Source: an uncultured Mycoplasmatota bacterium (lineage in GTDB: Bacteria > Bacillota_I > Bacilli_A > RF39 > UBA660). Taken from it: a stretch of 64,000 nucleotides of DNA. Where the stretch lies: the NCBI GenBank assembly GCA_900548695.1, contig URLC01000003.1, forward strand, positions 129,247 through 193,246, in the 5' to 3' direction. Below are positions 24,661 through 34,064 of the stretch, piece after piece. The notes under the pieces are model-generated. The model did no database searches. It saw nothing but the letters and a program-made list of their open reading frames with translations, and had not been told where the DNA came from. The stretch's first letter is position 1, and every line of letters begins with the position of its first letter. The position numbers were made by a program, and so were the translations under genes.

Positions 24661-26700
24661 TTACTTCATTTCTTCTTTTGCTGTTATCATTTCTAATGTT
24701 GCTTCATTAATTGCATCATCTAATGTTTTAATTTCATCAGTAATCATGCTATAACCTATCGCAGCACCAAACTCGTGTGGTAAGTTTTTCATTTCTTTAT
24801 TTAGTTTTTTAACATAGGTTGAAACTTGTCTTTCACTATAACCAACTAGATAGATTAAGAATTCATTACCGTCAGTACGAATTACTTCACTGTTTTCTAA
24901 TTGGGTATTTACTAAGATTCCAGCTGCTTTGATGATTAAATCATCGCCCTCTTCGTGACCATAGTTATCATTAATGTATTTAACATTATTTAAATCAACC
25001 ATAACAATGGCTTGTGGAAATACTTTTGATTCTTCCCATTCTGGCATTTTAGCATTTAAATAATTTCTATTTTTTAATGATGTTAACATATCAGTATACT
25101 TGTGTCTATCACTAGCTTTTACTTTTTTAATTTGGTTTTTCTTCTTAATAATTATATAAGCTACTAATAAGACAATTAATGGTATAAAGATAATTGTTAA
25201 AACAATTGTATATACTTGTTCAAAAGTTGAGTCTTCTAAGATAGAAGCATGTAGATTGGTAATACCACTATTTCTATAATTGTAGTAAGAATTTGTATTT
25301 ATAATGTAATTGAATAAATCATAAAAAGCTTCATTATTATCTTTTACCATAAACTTATAATCATTCATCATTGTATCAGTATATAATAATTTTAACTTTT
25401 TAAACTCTTTATTTTGATAGTGAGTATAAATTTCTTGATCTATAACAATTAATCTATCTTCACTATTTTTTACTAATTCTTCAATTGTTTTATAAGTTTT
25501 TATTTTTGCTTTAGAATTATTAGAAAAATAATTATATAACGAATCGTTTTCTAGCATAGCTATTTCTTCATTTTTCATACTTTCGAATGAAGTTACGATA
25601 TGGTTATCCTCTTCTTTTCCTAAAACAACATATCGTTCAATAAAAGTTGATAGCGTTGATTTATATTTTTCATTATTATAGTTATAGTAATCAAAATATA
25701 AATCTATTTCACCTTTATCGATGGCCTTTTCCAAATCTTTTACTGTTTTATATTCTTTGTATTTAAAGTTAATTCCAGATAATCTTGCTACCCTATCGAC
25801 ATACTCTCCAGCAATACCAGCTACTTTTCCATTTACTTGTTGTTCGTATGGAGGATTTTCTACATATCCATACGTATAGTTTTTAGAAATTAATTCTGCT
25901 TTTGTTTTCGCATCTAACGTATTTGCTTCTAAGTAGTAATTTAGGTAAGCATCATTATATTCTTTTACGTATTTAGTTTGTTTCCACTTATTATAATATT
26001 TGGTTACAATCTTATTTAATTTATCATTATCTTTACTTAGCGTTAAAACTATTTGTTTTTGCATTTCAGTAAAGAAGTAGTTTATTGAATATTTGTCTTT
26101 TTCGATTGTATAATTTAGATACATGATGTTAGGTACGATAATCATATCTACTTCATCTTTATCTAAAGCGCTATATAAAGATTCAATACTATCATAATTT
26201 TTATATGATAAGTTATTTCCACTTTTTAAATAGTAACTAATTTCTTTAGAGTCATCTTTAAACACTCCAAATGTTATATTCTTAAAGTCTTTAATACTAT
26301 TAAATCTTTGATAAGTCTTACCAATAGCAACATAATTATCATTAAATAATGGTAAGTCTTTATCACTTAATTTTTTATCATTATCTAAAATTCTAATTTG
26401 AAAACTATCCGTTGAAGGTTTTGATTCTTTTAAATAAGGAATTTTATTAAACTCTAAGCCAACATTTTCTTCAAAGTCATCTAAAAAGTTAAAGATTACC
26501 CCTTCACCATTTAAACCATATAAAGGATAATCATTTACCACTTCAAAATCATAGGTTTGATCAGCATTATCTTGTACCCAACGTTTTTCACTTACCGTTA
26601 GTGTTGTTGTTTTATCTTCTTTATTATAATATCTATAAACAAAAACAAAGGTTAATGCTGCAATTAAAATAGGAACTATAATTAATAATTTCTTTTTCAT
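24661..26700 (-). CDS. Membrane protein with two solute-binding-like domains and a degenerate GGDEF domain
   Basis: The 679-residue protein has an N-terminal membrane helix (residues about 4-22). Two extracellular family-3 solute-binding-like lobes follow (about 45-255 and 268-475; the second contains YGYVENPPYEQQVNGKVAGI). A second helix lies at about 498-520, then a cytoplasmic GGDEF domain from 540. The domain keeps VDLNNVKYINDNYGHEEGDD with the metal-binding Asp569, but the signature reads R-T-D-G-N-E-F at 608-614, so the essential acidic position is Asn612. This suggests a sensor with weak or no diguanylate cyclase activity. Its ATG overlaps the stop of the upstream gene (TAATG). Confidence 0.85.
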   Translation of the reverse strand: MKKKLLIIVPILIAALTFVFVYRYYNKEDKTTTLTVSEKRWVQDNADQTYDFEVVNDYPLYGLNGEGVIFNFLDDFEENVGLEFNKIPYLKESKPSTDSFQIRILDNDKKLSDKDLPLFNDNYVAIGKTYQRFNSIKDFKNITFGVFKDDSKEISYYLKSGNNLSYKNYDSIESLYSALDKDEVDMIIVPNIMYLNYTIEKDKYSINYFFTEMQKQIVLTLSKDNDKLNKIVTKYYNKWKQTKYVKEYNDAYLNYYLEANTLDAKTKAELISKNYTYGYVENPPYEQQVNGKVAGIAGEYVDRVARLSGINFKYKEYKTVKDLEKAIDKGEIDLYFDYYNYNNEKYKSTLSTFIERYVVLGKEEDNHIVTSFESMKNEEIAMLENDSLYNYFSNNSKAKIKTYKTIEELVKNSEDRLIVIDQEIYTHYQNKEFKKLKLLYTDTMMNDYKFMVKDNNEAFYDLFNYIINTNSYYNYRNSGITNLHASILEDSTFEQVYTIVLTIIFIPLIVLLVAYIIIKKKNQIKKVKASDRHKYTDMLTSLKNRNYLNAKMPEWEESKVFPQAIVMVDLNNVKYINDNYGHEEGDDLIIKAAGILVNTQLENSEVIRTDGNEFLIYLVGYSERQVSTYVKKLNKEMKNLPHEFGAAIGYSMITDEIKTLDDAINEATLEMITAKEEMK

Positions 26701-27161
26701 TATTCTGCTCCTCTATCTTTTGTCCAGGAAAATTCATCTTTTGCATGATGCTTATATCCTATAATTGGAAAATTTTTTGCATCCGTTTCCTTTTTTATGA
26801 AGACTTGAACGTCATAGAATTTTTTTTCGTCGCTTTTTAGAGTCTCTGAGATTTTAGTGGTTAGGTTTTTAGCAGTATCTACTGAAGTGTCATCTTGAAC
26901 AGTAATAATTACTTCAATTATTTTACCACTAACATTAACTGAAACTGATTTTGTTGCTGCATCTTCTTTTACAGCATTTTCAATACTTTCTTTTCTAGCT
27001 TTCGTTATTTCTACTTCTTCAATGCCATCTAGACGGTTTCCATAAATTGCTTTTCCTTCTGCTGGAAAGAAAATCATTTTCACTTGAAAAGCTAAGAACA
27101 CTAATATTAAGAATATTCCTATTGCTATAATTATAAATTTATTTTTTCTTATAAAACTCAT
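26700..27161 (-). CDS. Small membrane-anchored protein of unknown function
   Basis: The 153-residue protein has one N-terminal membrane helix (residues about 9-28) and a soluble remainder. That part shows alternating strands and a helix (VSVNVSGKIIEVIITVQDD, then VQVFIKKE), a pattern loosely like the Asp23/Gls24 fold, though I would not assign it. It is the first gene of an operon with the degenerate GGDEF protein and YihY, coupled to the former by a one-base stop/start overlap. A consensus promoter lies upstream. Confidence 0.7.
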   Translation of the reverse strand: MSFIRKNKFIIIAIGIFLILVFLAFQVKMIFFPAEGKAIYGNRLDGIEEVEITKARKESIENAVKEDAATKSVSVNVSGKIIEVIITVQDDTSVDTAKNLTTKISETLKSDEKKFYDVQVFIKKETDAKNFPIIGYKHHAKDEFSWTKDRGAE

Positions 27162-27186
27162 TTTATTATCACATCCTAGTATTATT

Positions 27187-27215
27187 ATTATACACTATGT
27201 ATTTTGCTTTTTCAA
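27187..27215 (-). promoter_or_regulatory. Sigma-A-type promoter upstream of the 27161 gene
   Basis: Read on the minus strand, TTGAAA (27210-27215) and TATAAT (27187-27192) are separated by 17 nt. The -35 box starts immediately after the gatB stop codon. Confidence 0.8.
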
Positions 27216-28649
27216 TTACTTGTTTAACTCTTCTATTAAAATATCCATGGCCATCTTTGGATTTAATGTTCCCTTACTTTCTTTCATTACTTGCCCCATT
27301 AAATACTTAACGGCTCTATCTTTTCCAGCTTTGTAATCTGAAACACTCTCTGGATTACTAGAGATAATTTTTTGAATCATTTCAGCTATTTTTTTATCAT
27401 CAGTTATATTTTTTATACCTACTTCATCAATGATTTCAGCGATGCTTTTTTCTTCTTCCATTACTTTATCTAAGATATCTTTTAGATTTTTACTGGTTAA
27501 GCTACCCTCACTTATATTCTTTACTAATTCTTGGAATTTTTCTTGAGATAAGTTGGTTTTAGTAATTTCTGTTTCATTTTTATTTAAATAAGCAGAAATA
27601 TCACCTAATAGTAAGTTGCTTGCTGTTTTAAAATCCATATCTTGTTCTAAAAATTCATTGAAGTAATCACTCAAACTACGATTTTGAACTAGTTTCTTGG
27701 CATTTATCTCACTAATTCCAAGTTCTTGATATTTTTCTCTTCTTTCATCTGGTAACATAGGAATTGTTTTTCTAACACTTTCGATTTGATCTTCAGTTAG
27801 ATAAATATATGGAATATCTGGTTCTGGAAAGTAGCGATAATCATTCCCGGTTTCTTTCACACGCATTAAAACTGTATCATTTAATTTATCATCAAAACGT
27901 CTTGTTTGTGGTAAGAAAGTTTCTCCATTATCATATAGTTTACTTTGACGCTCTATTTCTTTTTCAATACCTAATTTTACATTTGATATTGAACCGATAT
28001 TTTTTATTTCAGTTTTTGTTCCAAAGGCATCTTTTACATTTTTTCTAATTGAAACATTGGCATCGGCTCTCATCGAACCTTCCTCCATTTTACAATCTGA
28101 AATATCACTATAAAATAATAATTCTTTTAATTTTTCTAGGTATAATTTTGCTTCTTCTCCACTTTCCATACATGGTTTTGTAACAATTTCTATTAGTGGT
28201 ACACCGGCACGATTAAAGTCTAGTAAAGTTTTTGTTCCGCGATGAGTACTTTTACAAGTGTCTTCTTCAATATGCATTTCTTCTATACCAATTTTTTTCT
28301 TTTGGCCATTTACTTCAATTTCAACATAGCCGTCATAGCCAATTGGTGTTTCAGCCTGAGTAATTTGATAATTTTTTGGATTATCTGGGTAGAAGTAATT
28401 TTTACGATCGAAGTGCATTTTAGTTCTTATTTTACAGTTTAAGATTAAAGCTGCTTTGATTGCTAAATTGATTACTTCTTTATTGATTGTTGGTAGAGTT
28501 CCTGGATAACCTAAATCAACGACATTGGTTAAAGAGTTAGCCATTTGTCCATAACCATTTTTACTATTTGAAAATATCTTGGTATTTGTTTTTAATTCAC
28601 AGTGAACTTCAATCCCAATCGTTGGTATGTAGTTAGACATTTTCATCAT
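27216..28649 (-). CDS. gatB: Aspartyl/glutamyl-tRNA amidotransferase subunit B
   Basis: The 477-residue protein begins near IGIEVHCELKTNTKIFSN and contains DLGYPGTLPTINKEVI, DRKNYFYPDNPKNYQ and RADANVSIRKN, all GatB hallmarks, plus the C-terminal helical Yqey-like domain. GatCAB amidates Glu-tRNA(Gln) and Asp-tRNA(Asn) in organisms lacking the direct synthetases; GatB phosphorylates the tRNA-bound residue. Of three possible ATG codons, the third (28638-28640) has the best spacing from AAAGG. It overlaps the end of gatA. No terminator is visible after it. Confidence 0.97.
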   Translation of the reverse strand: MMKMSNYIPTIGIEVHCELKTNTKIFSNSKNGYGQMANSLTNVVDLGYPGTLPTINKEVINLAIKAALILNCKIRTKMHFDRKNYFYPDNPKNYQITQAETPIGYDGYVEIEVNGQKKKIGIEEMHIEEDTCKSTHRGTKTLLDFNRAGVPLIEIVTKPCMESGEEAKLYLEKLKELLFYSDISDCKMEEGSMRADANVSIRKNVKDAFGTKTEIKNIGSISNVKLGIEKEIERQSKLYDNGETFLPQTRRFDDKLNDTVLMRVKETGNDYRYFPEPDIPYIYLTEDQIESVRKTIPMLPDERREKYQELGISEINAKKLVQNRSLSDYFNEFLEQDMDFKTASNLLLGDISAYLNKNETEITKTNLSQEKFQELVKNISEGSLTSKNLKDILDKVMEEEKSIAEIIDEVGIKNITDDKKIAEMIQKIISSNPESVSDYKAGKDRAVKYLMGQVMKESKGTLNPKMAMDILIEELNK

Positions 28650-30093
28650 CCTTTCTTGGAACTAAGTCCAAATTTAATTTTTTTTCAATAAAGCTTGCTA
28701 ATTGATAGATGGTTTTTTCATTAAAGCTATTAGCAATTATATGCAGCCCAATTGGCATATTATCAGAACCAAAACCAATTGGAAGAGAAAGACCTGGAAG
28801 ACCTGCCATATTTACAGGAATCACTAAAACATCATCCATAAAACTCTTGGATGGATCATCCATTGAATCAGTTAAGTTATAAGCAGTTGTAGTAGTGGTT
28901 GGTCCGATAATTAAATCATAGTCTTTGAATACTCTATCAAATTCTTTTTTCATGGCATCTCGAATAGATAAGGCTTTATTATAATAGATCTTAGCATTAT
29001 CACCACTCAATAGATAAGAACCAATCATTATTCTTCTTTTTACTTCTTTACCAAAACCTTCTTTTCTAGTTTCTAGATACAAATTTTCAATATCTTTAGG
29101 ATTTTTTATAGTAAATCCATAGCGTATTCCATCAAATCTAGCTAAGTTAGAACTGGCTTCACCCATTGCAATTATTTGATATAAAGTCACAGCTTTATCT
29201 AAGTATTTCATATCAATGTAGTCTACTTTAGCACCAGCATCCTCTAGCAATTTTATAACTTTTTTAACTTCTTTTCGAATTTCTTCTGTTACTATTTCAC
29301 TCATAAAGTAATTAGGAATCGCTACTTTCATATTGGTAATATCTTGACCAATTAATCTAGTAAAGTCTTCACTTTCTTGGCTTGCCGATGTTAAATCTTT
29401 TTCATCTTCACCGACGATAGCGTTTAGTAAAAGGGCATTTTCGTAAACGTTTTTAGTCATTGGGCCAATTTGGTCTAAGCTAGATGCGAAAGCTACTAGA
29501 CCATAGCGTGATACTCTACCATAAGTCGGCTTCATCCCTACAATTCCTGTGTAACTAGCAGGTTGACGAATACTTCCGCCGGTATCGGTTCCTAAAGCAA
29601 ATAAGACATCTCTTGCTGCGATAGTGGTAGCACTTCCACCAGATGAACCTCCAGATATTTTTTCTTTATTCCAAGGGTTTTTAGGCGCACCAAAATAACT
29701 AGTTCTACTACTAGAACCCATAGCAAACTCATCCATATTGGTTTTTCCAATCACAATCATATCTTTGGCTTTTAGTTTTTCTACTACAGTAGCATCATAA
29801 ATCGGAGTAAAATTTTCCAAAATATGAGATGCACAAGTTGTTAATAAGTCTTTAGTTACTATATTATCTTTTATAGCAATAGGCAGTCCAAATAGTAAAT
29901 TATCTCCTATTTCTTTTTCTTCTAAAGCTTTGGCTTTTCTTAAAGCATCTTCTTTATTTAAAGTAATGTAAGCATTTAATTCCTGATTTTTTTCGATATT
30001 TTCAAAAGCTTCTCTAACTAAATCCACTGGCTTAATTTCTTTATTTTTTAGTGCTTCATGAATTTCTGTGATACTTTTATCTAAATAGCGCAT
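28633..30093 (-). CDS. gatA: Aspartyl/glutamyl-tRNA amidotransferase subunit A (amidase)
   Basis: The start used is the ATG at 30091-30093 with SD GAGGAGG, giving 486 residues (the frame opens at 30108). Amidase-signature motifs are FGLPIAIKDNI with the catalytic Lys, SGGSSGGSA with the cis-Ser, and DTGGSIRQPASYTGIVG with the nucleophilic Ser. GatA releases ammonia from glutamine or asparagine and channels it to GatB. It lies 1 nt downstream of gatC. Confidence 0.97.
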   Translation of the reverse strand: MRYLDKSITEIHEALKNKEIKPVDLVREAFENIEKNQELNAYITLNKEDALRKAKALEEKEIGDNLLFGLPIAIKDNIVTKDLLTTCASHILENFTPIYDATVVEKLKAKDMIVIGKTNMDEFAMGSSSRTSYFGAPKNPWNKEKISGGSSGGSATTIAARDVLFALGTDTGGSIRQPASYTGIVGMKPTYGRVSRYGLVAFASSLDQIGPMTKNVYENALLLNAIVGEDEKDLTSASQESEDFTRLIGQDITNMKVAIPNYFMSEIVTEEIRKEVKKVIKLLEDAGAKVDYIDMKYLDKAVTLYQIIAMGEASSNLARFDGIRYGFTIKNPKDIENLYLETRKEGFGKEVKRRIMIGSYLLSGDNAKIYYNKALSIRDAMKKEFDRVFKDYDLIIGPTTTTTAYNLTDSMDDPSKSFMDDVLVIPVNMAGLPGLSLPIGFGSDNMPIGLHIIANSFNEKTIYQLASFIEKKLNLDLVPRKDDENV

Positions 30094-30094
30094 A

Positions 30095-30397
30095 CTAAGC
30101 CTCCTCACTAATTACAATTGGTACTTCTACATAGTTTCCACTATGTCTTGGAACATTTTTTAAAATTTCTTTAGGATTTAACATCTCTCCTGGTTCATCT
30201 TCTCTTAATATAGAGCTTTTACTCCATGGTGCTATCATTTGTTCTTCATCACAATCAGTTACTTCTTTTATTTTATCAACATCATTTAAAAGTTTTTTTA
30301 ATTCTATTTGATATTTTTCTATTTCTTCCTCATCTACTTTGATTCTAGCAAGATGAGCAACACGTAATACTTCTTCTTTTGTTAGTCTTTCTTCCAC
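30095..30397 (-). CDS. gatC: Aspartyl/glutamyl-tRNA amidotransferase subunit C
   Basis: The 100-residue protein has LTKEEVLRVAHLARIKVDEEE at its start (shared GatC pattern: V...A.LARI...EEE) and LREDEPGEM near residue 75, which is the family belt region. It stabilises the GatA-GatB interface. The start codon is GTG (30395-30397) with SD AAAGGAGG at good spacing. It is the first gene of the gatCAB operon, behind its own promoter. Confidence 0.95.
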   Translation of the reverse strand: MEERLTKEEVLRVAHLARIKVDEEEIEKYQIELKKLLNDVDKIKEVTDCDEEQMIAPWSKSSILREDEPGEMLNPKEILKNVPRHSGNYVEVPIVISEEA

Positions 30398-30423
30398 TGG
30401 GATTTCCTCCTTTAACTTTAGTT

Positions 30424-30452
30424 ATTATATCATGTATCACTTTAGATGTAAA
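30424..30452 (-). promoter_or_regulatory. Sigma-A-type promoter of gatCAB
   Basis: On the minus strand TTTACA (30447-30452), a 17-nt spacer and TATAAT (30424-30429) precede the gatC SD. Confidence 0.75.
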
Positions 30453-30468
30453 TTAATCAGTCTAGCAA

Positions 30469-30497
30469 ATAAAAAAGAATCTTTTTGATTCTTTTTT
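30469..30497 (-). terminator. Terminator of the 30501 gene
   Basis: AAAAAAGAATC (30471-30481) pairs with 30487-30497 over a 5-nt loop. The A-run on the plus strand gives the T-tail for the minus strand. Confidence 0.85.
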
Positions 30498-30500
30498 AGC

Positions 30501-31163
30501 TTATTTTATAAAGCAATTAATCATATTTACCGTATTAGGGGTAGTGTTTGTTTTTAAAGTAAAGTCTTTGATAGTACCAAGAATAGTTATTTCCATTTTC
30601 TCTTTTAACTGATTAAAGTCATATTTTTCATCCATAGGGCAATTTACTGTTAAAGTATAATCTCCAGCTTCATCTTTATATTCCAAAACTATGGTGTTAT
30701 CTTTAATACTACTAATTTTACCAGTTATTTTTACAAATTCTTTTGCAAATTTTTCGGCAGTTTTTTCTGGGTTGTTGCGAAATTCAATAGCTAAATCTAA
30801 AACTGATATTGCGGTTGGTTCCACGGAATATGGCATAGTCCAAGGACCTATTTTCGTATCTTTTCTACCTTGTTCTTCATGATATTTTATTACTTTATAA
30901 CCTAAACCATAGTAAATTTCTGTTCCACCATCGTGCAGAGTTTGAGTACGAATGGCAAAGTATGGACCTTTTTCATATTTTGAAACCATAACAACATCAA
31001 TTGCGATGATAATAAATACAGCAATGATAATTACAAATAAACAATTTAATATTATTTTTATTTTAGATTCTTTTTTTATTGCTGGTTCTCCTAGGTCAAT
31101 TTCATTTATACCATACTTATCATAATCCGTGTATAAATCATATTCTCCGTGTTTTTTTCTCAT
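30501..31163 (-). CDS. Membrane-anchored protein with C-terminal OB-fold (tRNA_anti-like) domain
   Basis: The ATG at 31161-31163 with GAGGGGG upstream is the likely start, giving 220 residues (the frame opens at 31184). A cytoplasmic tail of about 30 residues is followed by one membrane helix (about 34-58). An extracellular part follows with TEIYYGLGYKVIKYHE, which occurs in uncharacterised Firmicutes proteins. From about residue 125 to the end (NPEKTAEKFAKEFVKITGKI through MINCFIK) it looks like the tRNA_anti-like OB fold, a domain found in exported proteins that need not bind tRNA. The gene is monocistronic between terminators. Function unknown. Confidence 0.75.
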   Translation of the reverse strand: MRKKHGEYDLYTDYDKYGINEIDLGEPAIKKESKIKIILNCLFVIIIAVFIIIAIDVVMVSKYEKGPYFAIRTQTLHDGGTEIYYGLGYKVIKYHEEQGRKDTKIGPWTMPYSVEPTAISVLDLAIEFRNNPEKTAEKFAKEFVKITGKISSIKDNTIVLEYKDEAGDYTLTVNCPMDEKYDFNQLKEKMEITILGTIKDFTLKTNTTPNTVNMINCFIK

Positions 31164-31215
31164 ATTTTCCCCCTCATTTTTCAAGGCATATTATAACACT
31201 ATTTCGTTATTTTGT

Positions 31216-31244
31216 AAAGAAAAAACAGTAGTTCTAGCTACTGT
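31216..31244 (-). terminator. Terminator of ligA
   Basis: ACAGTAG (31225-31231) pairs with CTACTGT (31238-31244) over 6 nt. On the minus strand it is followed by TTTTTTCTTT. It overlaps the ligA stop codon. Confidence 0.8.
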
Positions 31245-33217
31245 AACTTATCTTTAAATTCTTCTTCTGTCCAAATAGGAATTCCTAAAGCTTTAGCTTT
31301 TTCATATTTACTACCTGGTTTTTCTCCTACTATTACTACTGACGTTTTTTTCGATACAGAATCTACTGTTTTACCGCCAAGAGATTCTATTTTTTCTTTA
31401 GCTTCTTCTCTAGTAAAGATAGTTAGGCTTCCTGTTAAGACAAAACTTTTACCACTGAACTCCACGTTTTCTTCTACTTCTTGACCTAGGTACTCTGTAT
31501 TTATGCCTAAGTCAATGAGTTCTAACACAATTGCTTTATGATGATCATCGTTAAAATAGTCAATAATGCTTTTAGCAATAATTTCACCAATGTCAGGTAT
31601 TTCATTTAATTCTTCTTCAGTCGTTTCTAATAAATTAGTTAAGTTTTTGTATGTTTTAGCCAAAAGTTTCGCTGTTTTTGCTCCTACATGAGGTATTCCT
31701 AATCCAAAAATTAGTTTTTCTAAGGAATTCTTTTTACTATTTTCGATAGCATTTAATAAGTTCGCAACCGACTTTTCTCCATAGCCTTCTAATCTTATTA
31801 AATCTTTTTCATGATCTTTTAAAGAATAAATATCAGCAATAGTAGCAATAAAGTGGAAGTTATAGAAATCCTCCATTATTCTATCTCCTAATCCATCAAT
31901 GTTCATAGCATCACGAGATACAAAGTGGATTAAACTTTCAATATTTCTCGCAGGACATTTTCTATTTGGACAGTAGTAGTCTACTTGACCTTCTTTTTTT
32001 ACTAATTGACTATTACACATAGGACAATTCGTAATCATTTGAAATGCTTCTTCTTCTCCTGTTCGACGTTCTTTCTTGACTTCTACTACTTCTGGAATCA
32101 CATCTCCTGCCTTACGAATGGCGACAATGTCACCTATTTTTAAATCTTTTTCTTTTACATAATCTTCATTATGAAGAGTTGCTCTAGAGATGGTTGATCC
32201 TTGCACAATAACAGGTTCCAATACGGCATTAGGTGTAATTTGACCCGTTCGTCCAACAGTAAAAATAATATCAGTTAATTTTGTTAAAACTTCTTGTGCT
32301 GGAAATTTATAGGCTGTTGCCCATTTAGGATATTTTGCTGTTGAACCTAAAAGTTTTTGATCATCAATATTATTTACTTTTATAACAATTCCATCAATAT
32401 CATAGGGTAAACTATCTCTTTCGCTTGATTTTTGTTCAATAAAGTCTAATACTTCGTTGATATTCTTCACTAAGCGATTATTGGGATTAATTTTAAAACC
32501 TAGTTTCTGCATATAGTCTAAAGCTTCACTATGAGTATGAATTCCATAATCTAATGGATTTGGTAAATGATAAATAAAATTGTCAAGTTTTCTTTTGGCT
32601 GCTACTTTAGAATCTAATTGTCGAATAGAACCGGCAGCGGCATTACGACAGTTTTGAAGCAAAGGTTCTCCTCTTTGTTTTCGTTCTTCATTTATTTTTT
32701 GTAAAGTTTCTTTATTCATGAATATTTCACCACGAACTTCTATATCCACTTCTTCTTTTAATTTTAAAGGAATCACCTTAATAGTTTTAGCGTTATGGGT
32801 AATATCTTCACCAATTGTTCCATCTCCTCTTGTAGCAGCACGAACTAATTTACCTTTTTCATATAATAAAGAAACAGAAAGACCATCAATTTTTAATTCA
32901 CACATATATTCTGGCGTGATTTTTTCTTTTTTGATTCTTTCATCAAATGCTATTACTTCACTTTCAGAAAAGACATCACTTAATGACATCATCGGTATTT
33001 TATGAGTTACTTTCTCAAAACCTTCAATTACTTTACCACCAGCATGTTGAGTAGGAGAATCTTCTTTTATCCACTCAGGATGTTCTTCTTCTATTTCAAT
33101 TAATTCTCGTAAATATTTATCATATTCTTGATCAGTAATTGTTGGGTTATCTAATGTATGATAATTATAATCAGCTTCATTTATGATTTGGATTAATTCT
33201 TCCATTCTTTCTTTCAT
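31238..33217 (-). CDS. ligA: NAD-dependent DNA ligase
   Basis: The 659-residue protein is the usual length for LigA. It has the Ia domain (ADYNYHTLDNPTITDQEYD), the adenylation motif CELKIDGLS with the nucleophilic Lys, and VEVRGEIFM-type motif III (DIEVRGEIFM). A four-cysteine zinc finger follows (CPMC and CPNRKC), then helix-hairpin-helix repeats and a C-terminal BRCT domain (SFVLTGSLTIFTREEAKEKI). It seals nicks during replication and repair, using NAD. It is flanked by its own terminator. Confidence 0.97.
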   Translation of the reverse strand: MKERMEELIQIINEADYNYHTLDNPTITDQEYDKYLRELIEIEEEHPEWIKEDSPTQHAGGKVIEGFEKVTHKIPMMSLSDVFSESEVIAFDERIKKEKITPEYMCELKIDGLSVSLLYEKGKLVRAATRGDGTIGEDITHNAKTIKVIPLKLKEEVDIEVRGEIFMNKETLQKINEERKQRGEPLLQNCRNAAAGSIRQLDSKVAAKRKLDNFIYHLPNPLDYGIHTHSEALDYMQKLGFKINPNNRLVKNINEVLDFIEQKSSERDSLPYDIDGIVIKVNNIDDQKLLGSTAKYPKWATAYKFPAQEVLTKLTDIIFTVGRTGQITPNAVLEPVIVQGSTISRATLHNEDYVKEKDLKIGDIVAIRKAGDVIPEVVEVKKERRTGEEEAFQMITNCPMCNSQLVKKEGQVDYYCPNRKCPARNIESLIHFVSRDAMNIDGLGDRIMEDFYNFHFIATIADIYSLKDHEKDLIRLEGYGEKSVANLLNAIENSKKNSLEKLIFGLGIPHVGAKTAKLLAKTYKNLTNLLETTEEELNEIPDIGEIIAKSIIDYFNDDHHKAIVLELIDLGINTEYLGQEVEENVEFSGKSFVLTGSLTIFTREEAKEKIESLGGKTVDSVSKKTSVVIVGEKPGSKYEKAKALGIPIWTEEEFKDKLQ

Positions 33218-33253
33218 GTTATCACCATTATTAGTATATCATTTTTAAAATAT

Positions 33254-33280
33254 AAAAAAAAGAAAGTTTGAACTTTCTTT
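33254..33280 (-). terminator. Terminator of the zinc-ribbon gene
   Basis: AAAGAAAGTT and AACTTTCTTT (33259-33280) form a hairpin with a minimal loop. A run of A upstream supplies the T-tail on the minus strand. Confidence 0.7.
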
Positions 33281-33322
33281 AGACTTTTAAAAATAGTTAA
33301 TTTGTAACTTAGAAATAATCGT

Positions 33323-33961
33323 TTAGCTCTTTTCTTCTTCTAAAGAATGAGAATTTTTATTGGCACTCATAACCATGGGGATAGCTTCTTTAATTAATAC
33401 TTTACCACGATCATAAGTTCTGGTCATTGTTTGCGTCCAAAAGACTTCATTATTAGTCGCTTTTTTTATAGCAATTATTCCTTGATTTTCTTTTAATTTA
33501 TAGCTAGCAACAATAAATTCTTCATCTTCATAGGTTTCTTCTTTTAAATCTGTTATTATCTGGTTTGTATCTTGTAGTTGTTTAAAACTTTTTAAGACAT
33601 TATTATAACTATCTTGATATAGTTGAATTCCTATCGATTCATTGGATTCAAAGTAGTCTGCTTTAATGTTTAAAACATCATTTTCAATATTCGTTTTATA
33701 GATTGCTGGTACTTTTAGATTATAGCCAGCATAAGATATCGTATTAATTTTAGTGGCTGCTAGCTTTTTAGGTATTTCTCTTCCAACATATAAAATAGCA
33801 ACTAATAACAATAAGCCAATAATTATAAGAAAAGGTTTTTTAGTTTTAGATTTTTCTAAATTATTATTATAATTTTGTTTTTCAGTAGTTAATTTCGTTC
33901 CACAACTTTTACAGAATTTATCATTTAAATCATTTTTAGTACCACAGTTTCTACAATACAT
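33323..33961 (-). CDS. Zinc-ribbon membrane protein of unknown function
   Basis: The 212-residue protein starts with a zinc ribbon, MYCRNCGTKNDLNDKFCKSC (C-x2-C and C-x2-C), then a charged linker. One membrane helix (about residues 43-60) follows, then an extracellular domain of about 150 residues with mixed strands and helices. This N-ribbon/TM/outside-domain layout is common in Bacillota sensor-like proteins. I recognise no function for the outer domain. The gene stands alone between two terminators. Confidence 0.8.
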   Translation of the reverse strand: MYCRNCGTKNDLNDKFCKSCGTKLTTEKQNYNNNLEKSKTKKPFLIIIGLLLLVAILYVGREIPKKLAATKINTISYAGYNLKVPAIYKTNIENDVLNIKADYFESNESIGIQLYQDSYNNVLKSFKQLQDTNQIITDLKEETYEDEEFIVASYKLKENQGIIAIKKATNNEVFWTQTMTRTYDRGKVLIKEAIPMVMSANKNSHSLEEEKS

Positions 33962-34042
33962 AATAACTTCTCCCTTTTATCTTAGAATACCATCTATTTT
34001 AGAAAAGGAGCTAGTTTTTTCTTTTATTTTACGTCTTTTTAC

Positions 34043-34064
34043 AAAAAAAGAACCCAAAGGTTCT
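34043..34064 (-). terminator. Terminator of the BI-1 gene
   Basis: AGAACC (34049-34054) pairs with GGTTCT (34059-34064) over CAAA, with a T7 tail on the minus strand. It overlaps the stop codon. Confidence 0.75.

Noticed and set aside
27809..28048. Plus-strand 79-codon frame inside gatB
   Set aside because: It is antisense to a well-conserved gene with a skewed His/Phe/Leu composition and no start signal.
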